A DNA stretch of 64,000 bases from Tetragonia tetragonoides (GCA_038025085.1 CM076140.1:3598501-3662500); one strand, 5' to 3'. Counted from the stretch's first letter, positions 1-13,303 are shown. Translations and numbers: made by a program. Notes: generated by a model from the letters alone, not told the origin.

Positions 1-469
1 CTGTTTAGCATTTTCCAAGAAGGGGCACACAGCTGTTTTCCCATTATGGTAGCAACTAGCAAGTGTTATTGACAATTCAAAATCAGCTTCTTGCACTCTT
101 GTGGAATCCACACACTCACATTTGGGCAGTACAAGAAGTTTCTTTGGAGGGACAGTAACAGTTATTGTGGTAGCTTAACATTGCTACTGTAAGTGCTTCC
201 CCACGTATAAGGTCTTATTGCATGTATGGGTTGTCCATGACTAGTTGAGGGAGGAGATGCACTGCATTAACTTTTCGCCCCCTTCCCTTGTCAATTTTGG
301 TATTTGCTGGCAAAGAGTTATTTTCTCCTAGGCTTTCTTCTTTAAAGAAGAAATAATAATCAGAAAGAGGTGGTTGGTTGGATTATTGCTTCCTTTGATT
401 GCAACCAGGTCAAGAAAAATGGCTATTCGTGTTATTACTTTTTCCTTAACTTTTATTTAAAACATGCAG
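1..469 (+). other. Intron sequence of the gamma-glutamylcyclotransferase gene
   Basis: No coding exon is visible here. The stretch ends in an acceptor (ATGCAG at 464-469) directly before the first recognisable exon, so it is taken as intron. The earlier exons must lie left of the window. Confidence 0.5.
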
Positions 470-757
470 GCAAATTGTGCGTGCAGAAGGTCCTTCAGGG
501 CCTAACCGAGATTACCTGTTCAATCTTGAGAAAGCACTTCTTGACCTTGGTATGTCTGTAGAATCTTTTTGTGTTGACAGTTATTGAGCGAGAGTTGCAC
601 CCTTTAAAAGACATGGAGTTCAACACTTTTCTTCTCTTTTCCCCCCCTCTGGCTAGGATGCAAGGATGCTCATGTGATGGATCTTGCAAGGGAAGTGAGA
701 GACATCCTTTTGGAGGAGCCAAAGAGTTCTGTAAAAGATAGCGCCACTTGTGGCTGA
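470..757 (+). CDS. ChaC-type gamma-glutamylcyclotransferase, last two exons (partial)
   Basis: The family opens the gamma-glutamyl bond of glutathione or gamma-glutamyl peptides in the cytosol, releasing 5-oxoproline. Two exons are visible: 470-549 and 657-757, joined through a GT-AG intron. The first reads QIVRAEGPSGPNRDYLFNLE..., the signature block near the C-terminus of plant ChaC/GGCT2 proteins. The second reads GCKDAHVMDLAREVRDILLE and ends in a short Ser/Lys tail with TGA at 755-757. The N-terminal substrate-binding YGSL region and the catalytic glutamate lie outside the window. The gene is convergent with the DEK_C/CHZ gene. As I recall, the Arabidopsis counterparts AT1G44790 and AT1G44780 are also neighbours. 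Family assignment is firm; the exact paralogue is not. Confidence 0.88.
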
Positions 758-1925
758 GGTTGACAGTATTGCCCCTTCAGTTAGTCACCCTTTGAGGCGC
801 TCAAGAGTCGAAACAGCTCTTCAGTTATCTCCCTTCAAGGCGCATGAGAATTGAGATACAAATCTATCATGGGAAATATCATTTTCGTGCAATTTGAATG
901 TCCCAATCTTATTGTTGATACTTGGAAGTAGAAAACTTGGCAATCAGTATATACATGGCATTGTGTGATCTGTCAGTAGAACACATATTGGATACAGACC
1001 TACTTGCATGTGAAATGAGTAATTTGACTTGCATTGCCCCCATAGGGCCATAACTGTGTATCAGTCTTATCTCGTTAGATTCGGTGAGTGCAAGTAAGGC
1101 AATTAAGCCTTTGCTTCTTTCAAGATCAAGAAACTGTAATGTTTTTGTGTTACTGTAATGTGTTTGTGTTTGGCCATTGAGACATTTCATTTGGTGCAAC
1201 ATGCATTATTATAACAGCAGCATTGCTCCTCTTCCCTTGGGTTTTCGTTCATAAAGATTGTATAGCAGGCCGGCATAGTATTGGCATTTCCCCTTTGCTT
1301 GTGATTCTTGAAGATTGTATAGGCACCTGGTCCTCCGTGGTTTATTGATTTCAAATTTTCATTCACGAGGCGATGCTACATAAAAACTTGTATGAGGCAG
1401 CCTTAAAATGAGACCCTCTCTAACAAGTATGACGTCATGTTGATATCATGCTTGATTACAGAGGGGAGCCTCACCTTGAGACCGCCTCATAGGAGACCTT
1501 TTGGCGATGCTAAATGCGGGAAAAATAATTGAAAAGAGGCTGGAAGCACCACGAAATTCATTTCAAAATCCACAAGTTGTCTCAATTTCTTTAATCAAAC
1601 AGATCAAAGGACAATTGTATAGTAGCTGACTAAAAGTTCCTATTTGAAATAAACACAACCACTATAAGTTCTAGCACTCGACAATACATGCATGTTTTTC
1701 ATCCGTTTACAACCTCTTTACTGATCGACTTCTTGAACAAGACCTATCATGAAACTAAAACAATGGCCACAAACAATTCAACACCTAATTACAAGTTCTT
1801 CATAAGCCCCCCGAAAAGGTAAAATGCTCCTCAATCGAAGGGGAAAAGAAAAGATACATAAATACATCATCCTATTCCTAATATAATTCCTCCTAGGTGA
1901 ACTTTTGAATTAAGTTGATGCAGGG
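758..1925. other. Convergent 3' flanks of the GGCT and DEK_C/CHZ genes
   Basis: No coding exon is supported. The stretch should hold the 3' UTRs of the two convergent genes. I did not fix a polyadenylation site. Confidence 0.4.
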
Positions 1926-4900
1926 TTAATCACTATCTTCATGATCTGCAAAAGAAAACATCAAAACTTTAGGTGGTGAAAAGGAACATTGGAGCATCCA
2001 AAATAACAACAATAGTAAATTGACAGGATTTAGATTCCCATTGCTGTGAAGGGGTAATTGTCACTTGCAACAATCCCTGCCCCAACTAAACTAAGGATGC
2101 TCAGTGAAGGGGAAGCACCCCACCAGATAATCTGAAGCTCGGTAATTAAATGAAAGCATATATGTCACGAGTGTCGAGCTAAAAAAAAAAAGCAGCTCTC
2201 TGGTGGATCCCCACCAATTCAGGCAATCATAGAGCTCGAAAAATATTAATATGTCAATTTCATCCAGATTCATATCACTCGAGGCAATTAATCTTTCCTT
2301 TCCTTTTTTTTTGGTGCAGTTTTTCTTTCCTTTCTTCCTTGATACCTTGTGCTATGCACGGTTACAAACTAGTATTGTACAGATGTCAATGCCGACTAAA
2401 CAAATATTAGCAATCAGATGTTCCATATATCCTGGAACAAACCAGGATAACGAATCGTCATGTTGCACGAGTAAAAAGAAGAGCATACCTTCTTCAGATT
2501 CCTCGCTTTGACTGCCATTACCACCATTCTCTTGACCTTCATCAACATCCTCATCCTCTACTTCCTCATCCTCGTTCTCACTCTCTTCTGACTCACTTTC
2601 ACTTTCATCTGGTATCTTGGGCTTAGGCGGAGGTATAAAACTGGTGGTGGACCGCCTGCGAGAACTTGAGACAATATTACTTAGGTCTATGCCCTCAAGT
2701 TCTCTCGCTCTCTCCTTCCTTCTTTTTACGTCCTTGATTTCTGGAGAGAGAAAAAAACAACACCATCACCAAATGACATTAAATTACTCCATTACATTCA
2801 TACAGCAATACTGTGGGCCTTATACAGCATACAGGCAAAGCTCATCCAATGACACATTCAGCTAATATTACTTTTATAAGCCTTCAAGCAAAATGTAATA
2901 CACTAATACTTACAGTTGAAGGGTAAATGAAAGAAATGGAACTTAAAAAACAGATTCACATTAGTCATCACAGGTTGTGGCAGGGAATCAGGGATACATG
3001 CTGGGTGGCTCTATTGTTGTCAATTAGTGATCACAGCCCAACGACATGAAATCAGTTAACATGACTAGAAGTCTAGACATTAGAATCTCTGTCCCTGAGA
3101 GCATTGCAGCCTAGATACAGTATCACTCTTTGAGAGTGGGTTGCGCAAAACAAAAATCAATGCACAAGTAATTACCACAGAGGTTAATCAAGCAGTAACA
3201 GCATCATTTTTCCGGCAAGTATAGATTATAGCACCACACTTTTCGCACTAGACAGTTGAATTCGTGGATGTTGATGCATTTGGAACATGTTGCCAAGAAA
3301 CTGCTTATGAATATTGATCAGCTTATGGATTCTTCAATGTACAATCCACAACAAGGCTATTAGTGACAACTACTTTGTTCATGGATGTAAGAGGCAAATC
3401 CACGAATACATAAATATACAAATCCTTCGGACGTAACAATTTGTAGCCAATTAAAACTCCCATAGAAATAGTTGGAATATTGTACTAATTAGTACCAAAA
3501 GCAATTTCTTAATATTCTACATAGATAGTATTATATAGCAATTCATCAAAACAAGTACGATGCAAATGCCTTTTGCCAGAAGCACCTTTTTCAGTAGGAT
3601 TAGTAGACAGCCCCTCCTTGGAAAGTATTTCCTCAAGCTCCTTTATCAGGCATGCCTCACGTTTGTTCTCAGGAGCCTGTTTCGCTTTCTTGTAAATTGA
3701 AGGCGGGATACTGCATGAGAACAAAGAAACAACCTTACACTTGTCAGATACCAACTCAAACCACAAGTTTGAAAAATTTGAGGGACAACAGAAATGATGA
3801 CCTTAAGCCACAAGATTTGATCAGTGATTTAAGGTTTTCTACTCGCTTTCCATATGAAGGTGTAGGAACTTCTTTCTTCTGCAATGCAACAGATTAGTCG
3901 ACAAAAGAGACATTGACAAGTAGCCCATCACCCAAGAGAGAGGCAGAAAGGTTTAGATCACCTTCACGGGCTTCTTAGCAGACACTTCAGAATCACCATC
4001 CTCAGAGACGTCTCCACCATTTTCCTCACTACTTCCATCTGACGCGGATTTTGAAACCTTGCTTGGCTTTCTTCTAGCTCCTTTCGTCCCCTCTTCCGCT
4101 CTTTTCCTTTTCTTAACTCCCTCTGATTTTTGTAGCTTCCCCTTTGAAGCACTTTTCTTTCTAACTTTAAGTTCATCTTCTTCAACCCCTTCACTTTCAC
4201 TCCCTGAAGAGGTAAATGTTTCCTCTTTCCTAGATTTCGAAGTGACCTTTCCATGAGCAACTTTCTTAAGATTCTTTTTCCTGTCACTTGCATTTGTTTG
4301 AGGAATCTCAGGGGGCTGTAATACCTGCTGCGAAAAGAAAAAGAATAAGCAAAAAAAAAAAAAAAAGAAGGCATTTCAATAATTTTGACCATCATCTTGC
4401 CCTTTAAAAGTCTAAGGTGTGGACAATTTGCAAACTAAGATTAGCCAACCTCATCCACTCGTTGTTTAATAAATTGCTTGAAAGGATCCAATGTGTGTTT
4501 CTCAAGTTCAAGATCTTCCTCTAGAAGTCGACGTAGCCCAGCTAATGTAACATTCCTGGGCACAACGTATTATATTGTAAGAAGTATGAAAAGGACCAGA
4601 AGACAGATGAACATCATCAAAAAGCGAGACATACTCCGAATTCTCCCTAAGATACGATGCTCTTGCTAAGACAGCCTTTTTTATTGTGGCATCACTTGGA
4701 ACAGCTTTACTTTTGGTGTCTTCAGCTGAATCAGCATCAGCTTTTACTCTTTTAGGTCCTGTCATGAGACCCATTACAGGAGAGTCTTCCAACTTTTCTC
4801 CGCCTCCTGAGTTAGGCTCCACTGCCTCCTTTTTCGGATGTTCATCCAGCGGTTCTGCTTCTCCTTCGGTCGATGACACGGCATTATCGCCAGTATCATC

Positions 4901-7900
4901 TTGGCTCTTCGGCAATTTCTCAGCACTAGCAGATTCTATGCACTGTTATTCAGAAGAAAGATGTTAATTCCCTTGAGCATTTACAATTAGAAGTAGGAAT
5001 CCAGTACTCATAGAAAAGTGGCAACTGCAGTGACTAAAAACCACTAGATCAAATCACAAGACACTTTCTTTCCCATTTGCCCAGGGTGGGGGTGGGAGGC
5101 CCCTTTTTGATGGAGCCAAAAAGGCTAATACTCTTTGGGTTTGGAATATAATTAACTTAATTGAAATGACTCATTAAACTATCTGCACTTTTTATTCACT
5201 TTGAAGTTGCTGATAATCGTTGGGCATCGGATCAAGGGTCACTTGAAACAACCTCTCTATTTTCAGCAGGGTATAAAACTCCCTCTTACCCCATCTCGCG
5301 GGAGCCTCTTTGGGGGCACTGAGGCAAAGTTCAAGTTGATGTTGGGGTGGAAGGTGCAGTCATAATATTGAAATTTAATGAAAGATATCCCTGAACAGTT
5401 TGGAGCAACTAAGTAAGTGTTTGCAGACAACACCCAATCGACTTTATTCAATTTAAGTTCATTCCAGTATCCCTTGCCCAGTAAGACACAAGACAGTAAA
5501 TACGGAGTGCTACACAGAGGGAACAAAGAGAAACAAGGGGCAACAGCTATGACTCGTGAATGCTTTCAATAGGACTATTTGTACATCAAAGGGAACACCA
5601 ACAAAGAATGAATTTCGAAAATCAAAATTTGGACAGATATCTAATGTGAACATAAGTTAAAACCTGAAAAGATTTCCAAAAAGGGTACCTAAGGCTTGGT
5701 ATAATCATTAAAAAGGTGTGTGTATTAGTGTATTCTGCATATTCCCAACTAGGTTACCCAGACATTTAAAAAAAAAAATTGTTCCATTACGGATAAGGGT
5801 GTACGTTGTCAGATTAAGTCAAAGACGTGTCATACACTCATACCTAGCAAAATAAATGATAATGTGCCGTTAGTGAAACTGACAGAAAGACTTGCTCAGA
5901 GCAAGCCCCAAAGGCCGAAGGATTGATCATCATCATCTTTTTTTCGAGTCAAAACAAAATCAAGGGTCAAGATTAAATATATGTGTACTCCATTTACCAA
6001 ATTCGACATCAGTCATCCACACAAATTGTTAATGATGTAATCAAATTAAAGGGTAAGTGGACATCTCCAGCAATATGTACCCTTTTAAGAAATAATTTTC
6101 CAAAGTTTAGGTACTCTATATAGGAATATGTAAAACACAAACACCCTTTTAATAATTACACCAAAACTCGGATAGCCTTTCTGGAAACTTAAAACTCCTT
6201 TTCCAAAACTTGATAGATGTGGATTTATTAGGATCCACATGGCAGTAAGCCTAGAATCTAACAACTCCGGGGCCACCCGTCTTCCTCCACTTCTTCCTCT
6301 ACCTCTTACTTCTAAAAAGATTGAAACGAAGCTAGAAGTTGAAGTTCTGTTTGGTTTTAACAAACCTCACTGCATCGTCTAGCTAGTCAGCGGACGCTAG
6401 GTTCTGCAAAGATGATATCAAGCATTTGAGTGAAGAATTTTTGAGGAGTCACGACTACCTTCCATATTGGCTGGAAGTTAAAGTAAACCCTCCTATCACC
6501 AAGGGGTAAGCCCAAAACGCAAATTATTTCATGACTAGTACGATATATTCAGAAGAAGCTTAGGACTTAATGGTTGGCTGCCAATCACCATGAGGAACGC
6601 ATCCAAGTATAAGGGTCGTATACAAGCTAATCCACAACTAGACAATGAGGTTATAAGGTTATACCGTCTTTGCAACTGCTACAGAAATTTAGAGACAATA
6701 TGGTAGGCTCCGAATTGGCAAAACTCAAAGGAAACTAGAGCTTGTTACTAAACAAGGAAACTACACTAAAAATATTAATCAGGATATTTTATTTTTGTTT
6801 TTATTTTTTTTTTAGATAACATGGGTATCTAAGCTTTGCTTGAATCCCATGGACCGTGAAGTTAACGACCCGGAAAACCTCCAGTGGCCATGAGGAGACT
6901 CGAATTGATCAGGAAATTTTACCCAACTATAATTCACAATCTTCCTATTTGGCAATAACTTCGATTCCCCATCAAGAATAAACTGGCTATACAAGAAAAG
7001 AATAGTGCTGTATGATTCCAAACAAAGTGCCCTATAGCTCTAACGATTCCACGAGAATGGAGAAACAAAATAAATACAAAAAACCTTAGACTTTTTCCTT
7101 CCTCTATATCATGGCATTTACTCCATTGGTTTTGCCTCCAAATGGTGAAATCACCAACTCATAAATCATAAGATGTTGAACAGAGTAAACAATGAACCTG
7201 GCAATGCTTGTAATTAAGCATATCGTAATAAAAGGCAACCTTGATCGACAGAACTAAGAGATGCATTCTGTCAATTCACTCAGTCAAGAACCTGATTTTC
7301 CCTCCTACCAAGCTAAGCTAATCAGAATCACCAAATAAAACAGGATTCAGCAAGAAATGACCTAAGTCTAGTAACATGAGGTCCCCACAATTTTCACATC
7401 AAGGCATACACCTCATAGTGCTTCCTGTTTTGATTAACCCAGTCAAATATGAAGGACTTTATTTTATTTAAGAGTTGTTTGGTTAGTAAGCTTATAAGCA
7501 AATTTAAAAGTTAGCTTTTAAAGAACAAGCTCATTACTTGTAGCTTCTCACTCTCTCTCTATGATATTCTCTAGTTTTATTCATGTGCTTTCCATACTCA
7601 ATCGATATTAACAAGTTGCTTCGAAGTCATTTTACACTTAGCGGTCAGTTTCTCACACCTCATATTCAATTCGCTCATCAGCTAGAATCTAACTATCTAT
7701 CAGCTAGCATCAGCAATAAGCCAATAACCTTATGAACTACCAAACGAGAACACGTACTCTCGCTAGTCAGTACTCCAAAAATTTTAGTAAGTAGCAGGCA
7801 GACTTCAAATCCTGCATTCACTAGTGATTCAAGGTGTGTTCTTTTCCACTGAACTGATCTAATATTAATTGGACTGAACTAAATAGTGAGTAATATGTTA

Positions 7901-8408
7901 AGAGAAAAAGTATATCACTAAACTGAACTAGTTTTAAAATGAACCACTAGATAGGGTAAGTGGAAAAGAACACGCCTTGAATATGGTATATAACTGGAAA
8001 CCTAGGTGTTAATATAAGCCAATATTCCAAACAAGTTCTACTCATTAGTCTACACACTTCCAAAATAGACAATCATTATACTCTCATTCCACAACAAATC
8101 AAGGTCCACACTCAAATTCAATTAAATCACATTGAAAAAGCGCATATCAAATCCATACCGTTTGCAGCCACTGCTTGACAAATCGCTTGTGAGCATCCAA
8201 AGCGTGAGTCTCAAACCGTAAGTCCTTTTCCAGTAACCTCCTAACCCCCTCAAACGTCAACGAACTGCAATTAATCGCACAACACACAAAAAAAAACAAA
8301 TAATCAACGATAACAACTATACAAAAACAATTATCGACGAAAAAAATGCGAAAATTGAGAGAGAGAAAATAATTCGTACAACCCAATTTTTAAAGGAGCA
8401 AAGTTGAT

Positions 8409-8463
<55 letters not shown>

Positions 8464-8566
8464 ACTCGGCCTGTTGGGTGAAGTAAGCGGCGCGGGAGAG
8501 CATAGCAGCTTTGATTTGGGACTCGATGTCTTGTGGTTTGTCGATATCTTGGGTTTCTTCCGCCAT
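1926..8566 (-). CDS. DEK_C-domain and CHZ-motif chromatin protein, nine exons
   Basis: Nine exons give an open 485-residue protein: 8466-8566, 8159-8264, 4635-4942, 4450-4555, 3962-4324, 3802-3878, 3586-3710, 2489-2740, 1926-1945. The start is the ATG at 8566 ([10 protein letters not shown]). Residues 1-69 form a DEK_C-like helical domain ([15 protein letters not shown]). Residues ~137-207 form a second one ([18 protein letters not shown]). Residues 208-328 are Ser/Lys/Glu-rich and disordered. Then comes a conserved block ([20 protein letters not shown], then [15 protein letters not shown]). The CHZ histone-chaperone motif [17 protein letters not shown] (~408-424) precedes a very acidic tail ending DHEDSD. 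DEK_C domains bind DNA or chromatin and CHZ motifs bind H2A-H2B; a nuclear histone-chaperone role is inferred. Intron 3 of the coding map (4943-8158) is long and carries a MITE. The Arabidopsis relatives I recall are AT1G44780 and AT4G08310. Confidence 0.9.
7833..7976. mobile_element. MITE with 24-bp terminal inverted repeats in the CHZ-gene intron
   Basis: The left end GGTGTGTTCTTTTCCACT is matched by AGTGGAAAAGAACACGCC at the right end. Pairing continues outward through ATTCAA/TTGAAT, giving 24 bp with one mismatch (7827-7850 against 7959-7982). The interior holds ACTGAACT-type repeats and no coding capacity. Size and TIR resemble Tourist/PIF-Harbinger elements, but the usual TTA/TAA duplication is not seen. 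A related right end occurs at 62098-62115. Confidence 0.6.
8415..8461. repeat. (GA)n microsatellite at the start of CHZ-gene intron 1
   Basis: An uninterrupted GA run of about 23 repeats. On the gene strand it is a CT run beginning a few bases after the intron 1 donor. Confidence 0.95.
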
Positions 8567-8760
8567 TGTTGAGTAGGTGTGCAGTGTGCTCCCCGGTAGC
8601 GGTAGTGCGTGGGGACTGACTGTTCGCACTCTGGCGGAGTGGTGAGGGAAAATGGGTCGTAAATTACCTCAGCGGGAAGTGACTCTGGGTTTTAATCTGT
8701 GTGCGCACTTGATGCAGATTTTAAGATTTTTTTTTTCGTTGGTTCAGTAACAAGGTATCA
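8567..8760 (-). promoter_or_regulatory. 5' UTR/promoter of the DEK_C/CHZ gene
   Basis: Only 194 bp separate the start codon from the Helitron-like element that ends at 8761. The transcription start must lie in this GC-richer stretch or in the transposon. No clear TATA box is visible. Confidence 0.35.
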
Positions 8761-9911
<1,151 letters not shown>

Positions 9912-10075
9912 TGACTATTTCCCGCGCCGGCTTGTAGACACCTTAAAGGGTGGGACAGCTGGCCAAAAAATTTGAAGCTGCTCCATGCCCAATGCGAGAT
10001 TCGAACCCTCGACCTTGGTTAAGGATGGATGAGTCCGTACCACTCAAACATACTTCCTTGGTTATGTAGATTTTA
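9912..10075 (-). mobile_element. SINE-like sequence with tRNA-type promoter boxes
   Basis: On the minus strand a tRNA B-box (GGTTCGAATCTCG, plus positions 9994-10006) lies downstream of an A-box-like TTTGAGTGGTACGGAC (plus 10033-10048). The spacing is normal for a tRNA-derived SINE. The rest does not fold as a tRNA, so it is not called a tRNA gene. No target duplication was found. Confidence 0.45.
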
Positions 10076-10446
10076 AGTTTGGTGGAGTATCCCAGGTACT
10101 ATGATCCATATAAACGGGCAAAATTTTGTATGTACTTGGGTGTATGTAGTACGATATACCACATTTAAATAACCCATATTTCTATTTAGCATAAGCCTAA
10201 TATTATTAATGAAATAGTATCAATGGGTACATCAAGCACTATATACGCGAGTGCATATTTCACGCGTTGGTTTAAGTGAGACTAAAACCGATCATTAGAG
10301 ACCATAGCAACTAGACTTAAATCAAATTAGGTCATGTTGATTAACTTTAGATTTAAACACACACATGTTAATACTCTGTATGACCATATTACACAACCAT
10401 TCAAAACAGAGAAAAAAATAAAAAGAATCACAATCCCCGTTAAAGT
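10076..10446. other. Noncoding AT-rich sequence
   Basis: No gene or clear repeat is seen. The last 8 bases (10439-10446) are the left target duplication of the adjacent hAT-like element. Confidence 0.5.
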
Positions 10447-10850
10447 AAACCTGATCAAAAATACCCGGCCCGAGGGCTTGGCCGAATCCGCCCGCATTTG
10501 GGTCGGGTTTGGGATGAAGGTTAAACCCGCAAACCCGACCCGAATGGCCCAAAATTTAATTATTTTTAATTTTTTTCATATATATTTTTATTAACTTGCT
10601 TGCTGTAATTTTAATTTAACCTTTTTCAAAAAATAATTTTGCAAATTTGATGTCATGGTTGCGTAGATCTTGAAAAGTTGTATAAAAATCACCTCAAATG
10701 CATATCGGGATCAAAAGTTATGCTTAAATATAGAAAATTAACGATATCGCGAAATTAGCCCGAAAAGCCGCCCGAAACCCTATAGGGCCGGGTATGGACA
10801 TGAGTTTTTGGCCCGAAAACCCGATGGCCCGACCCGATGATCACCTCTAT
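10447..10850. mobile_element. hAT-like MITE with 8-bp target duplication
   Basis: The element is flanked by GTTAAAGT at 10439-10446 and again at 10851-10858. It carries GC-rich CCCGACCCGA and GGCCCG blocks at both ends in inverted orientation. The right end GATGATCACCTC pairs loosely with the left end ACCTGATCA. There is no coding capacity. The 8-bp duplication points to hAT. It sits at the broken edge of a LINE fragment. Confidence 0.6.
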
Positions 10851-11265
10851 GTTAAAGTGTCGCGATCTACTGAAAAGGTGGAATTGGGAAGGGAAACTTC
10901 TCCATTGCAATCGGGAGGCTAATCTTGCTACGAATTGGTTGACCAATTGGGGATGCGAACAAGCGGAGAAATATGTTAATTTGAGACCGCCCCTCCCAAT
11001 TTGAGAATGTAAGGCTTGGCCACGTCCCACGTATATTAGAGTTACTTAGGCCCTATTCTTTTCGTCGATTTCATGCTGCATTCCGTTCTGTTCCGCGCCG
11101 CATTCCGTACTTCATTTTGTCTCACATATTTTTGAATTATCCGCGCCGTTCGTTTCAATCTATTCCGTTCCGTTCCTCACCGTCCCGCACCATTCCGTTG
11201 AAGAGAACAGGGCCTTAGTTATTTGAGACTTTTCCCTCTCTTGTACCCCAAAACAAAAAAAAAAC
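10851..11265 (+). pseudogene. 3' fragment of an L1-type LINE (RNase H tail and poly-A)
   Basis: Reading on the plus strand gives CRDLLKRWNWEGK, then LHCNREANLATNWLTNWG..., ending LRPPLPI and TGA near 11005. The CNREAN..A..L pattern is the end of the RNase H domain found in plant L1 ORF2. The 3' UTR follows and ends in an A-rich tail at 11251-11264. The UTR is interrupted by a Tourist-like MITE (11049-11214), and the hAT-like MITE lies at its 5' edge. Nothing upstream of the RNase H domain was recognised. Confidence 0.65.
11049..11214. mobile_element. Tourist-like MITE (PIF/Harbinger), 166 bp
   Basis: Inverted ends GGCCCTATTCTTTTC and, reverse-complemented, GGCCCTGTTCTCTTC. A TTA target duplication is present at 11046-11048 and 11215-11217. 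The interior contains repeated CATTCCGT motifs. It is inserted in the 3' UTR of the LINE fragment. Confidence 0.8.
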
Positions 11266-11273
11266 TCCACTTA

Positions 11274-11551
11274 GGCTTCGTTTGATTTACCTGGATAAAA
11301 CTGATCTGAACTGAACTGAACTGAATTGATTTTTAAAACTTGACTGTTAACCATTTAAAATTTGTCCAAACATAGTCAATATTGGACTCATTTAAAAGTA
11401 TGCTTTGACATCTTTCCGATGACATAATTATCATCATGAAATTTATTTCGGAATAAAAAGTTATATGAGTGCTAAAGTTACACATGAATTGAACTGGACT
11501 GAACTGAACTGAACTGAATTTAAGTAAAATTAAGGTGAATCAAAAAGAGCC
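11274..11551. mobile_element. Tourist-like MITE, 278 bp
   Basis: Inverted ends GGCTTCGTTTGATTTACC and, reverse-complemented, GGCTCTTTTTGATTCACC. A TTA duplication lies at 11271-11273 and 11552-11554. Both ends carry inner TGAACTGAACTGAA repeats. It starts directly after the LINE poly-A tail. Confidence 0.8.
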
Positions 11552-11571
11552 TTAGAATCATAATCATAATA

Positions 11572-13303
11572 TCTATATATTAGAGACATTTTCTGACAGT
11601 ATTGGAGGCGTCCACCTAAGCGAGACATTGTAATAAAATTTTAAAATAAATATAAAATAGAAATATATGTTTTGGTATAGAATATATACTAAAGTTGTAC
11701 TTTCCTAAATCCTTAAAGAGTTACTATTAATTAGAGATTTTAGAATATATACTAAAATTGTACTTTTCTAAATCATTAAAGAGTAGACTATTAGATTTTA
11801 AAAAACATATAACTTTAGTTTTACCGCTTAATTAATTAAATTGCTTACACCATTGGAACGATTACGATATATCCTTTAAAATGAGACTAATTTGTAATAT
11901 TTTCTATTGATTTACAACATTAGATGCGTCCATCTAAAAACGTAATCAGTAATTAGCTTGACAAGCTGACACAACTAAAGAGTTGCATGTAAAAATAAGA
12001 GAAAAGATATGTATATTAGTTACAAAAATTTAAAAAGCAATCTCAAGTTAAAATATAATAAAAAGAGTATGTGTAGAATAAAGAAATAAACGATCAATCT
12101 AAAATGATTTCATGTCCAATCTTTAATACGAAACTTTAACATTATCACGTATAATTCTATAACGAAGTTAATATAACTGAAAATCATTATTGTTAACCAG
12201 GTTTGGCTAATAAGAGGACGGAAGAGTTTAAACTAAAATTCACGAGGAACCATGTATAGGAAATTAGAAACTGGGCTAGGGTAAAAAGAGGAAGGCCGGA
12301 CAGTGGAGAAAGATTGGGTACAAATTGCAATCTGATTATTGTGGGAAAAGACATTAATATTGGGCAATACCCTAATCTCTCTCATCTTAAGATACAAATT
12401 TGGGGCATAAAATGCAGTCGAGTGAAAACATAAATTGATAAACATGGGGCATATTAATTTGATTTGTGACTTAAACAAATAGTGTTCGATAATAAAAAAA
12501 ACTGGATATTTATAAATAAAAAAAAAATTATTGGTGCATATATGCATATATGATTGAAAATAAATGACAAAAATATATTTAAGATATAATATCGGGGGAT
12601 CAAAATAATAAGTTTAATTATAAGATATAAAATTAAGGAGGTATTTTCTGGTGTTATAAAGTTGTAATATTAGGTATATATTTTGTAGTCCCTTCAACTT
12701 TATAATTATTAATGTACTCCCTCCGGATCACAAATAAAATTACATTGGAGTTTTTGCGTTCTTCAAGACAGTACTTTGACCGCATATAACTTTGAAAAAA
12801 CAAGCAAGCATTGAAATATGTTTTGCTATTCTAATGTTTACGTCTAAAACTGCTTTATTTTTGAAAAGTATACGTAGTTATGTACATATTAGACATTTAA
12901 ACTGATTTTACCATAAAAGAAGGATCAAATCTTTGAAATGTTAGTTGTACACTTATATCAACTTAAGAGTATTAGCATACCAATATCAAGCATAGAAAGA
13001 CTTTGAAACTATTACCTCTTAGATCATGTAACATATGGGATGAGTTAATTAATAGTTAATTAAAATTGATGATAAGAGTTTAAATTAGATAAGATGCCAT
13101 ATAAAATCATAGTAATCTTATTATATAGCATTCATGATATTAAATAGATTTATATAAATATTTATCCATATATTACTAATAGTTTTTCATAAGTGACAAT
13201 TACATTTTGATTTTTCGATGAGATCAATAATCACGTTATAGTAGTTTTATTATATAATCACAGTCCGTGCAACGCACGAGCATACTCACAGGCATCCACC
13301 TAG
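11572..13303 (+). mobile_element. Helitron-like element (non-autonomous), 1.73 kb
   Basis: The 5' end is TCTATATATTAG after a host A (11571). The 3' end has a hairpin CGTGC AAC GCACG (about 13266-13278), then GGCATCCACCTAG and a host T (13304). This is the TC...CTAG, A-T insertion pattern of plant Helitrons. The body is AT-rich and no RepHel reading frame is present. The 3' hairpin is nearly the same as that of the element at 8761-9911, so the two probably belong to one family. A CTCCCTCCG block at 12718 resembles one end of a Stowaway-type MITE, but no partner end was found. Confidence 0.6.

Noticed and set aside
3964..4395. 143-residue minus-strand open frame as the coding frame of exon 5
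   Set aside because: It is the wrong frame. The frame in phase with flanking exons gives the Lys/Glu/Ser-rich segment expected of the family.
7465..7755. Another MITE in the CHZ-gene intron with TTTGGTTAGTAAGCTTATAAG-like ends
   Set aside because: The ends pair only loosely and no target duplication could be defined, so it was not called.
9994..10048. tRNA gene on the minus strand
   Set aside because: A and B boxes are present, but acceptor and anticodon arms cannot be formed. It fits a tRNA-derived SINE better.
12714..13303. Complete Stowaway MITE beginning at the CTCCCTCCG block
   Set aside because: Only one end is visible; no inverted partner or matching TA site was found downstream.
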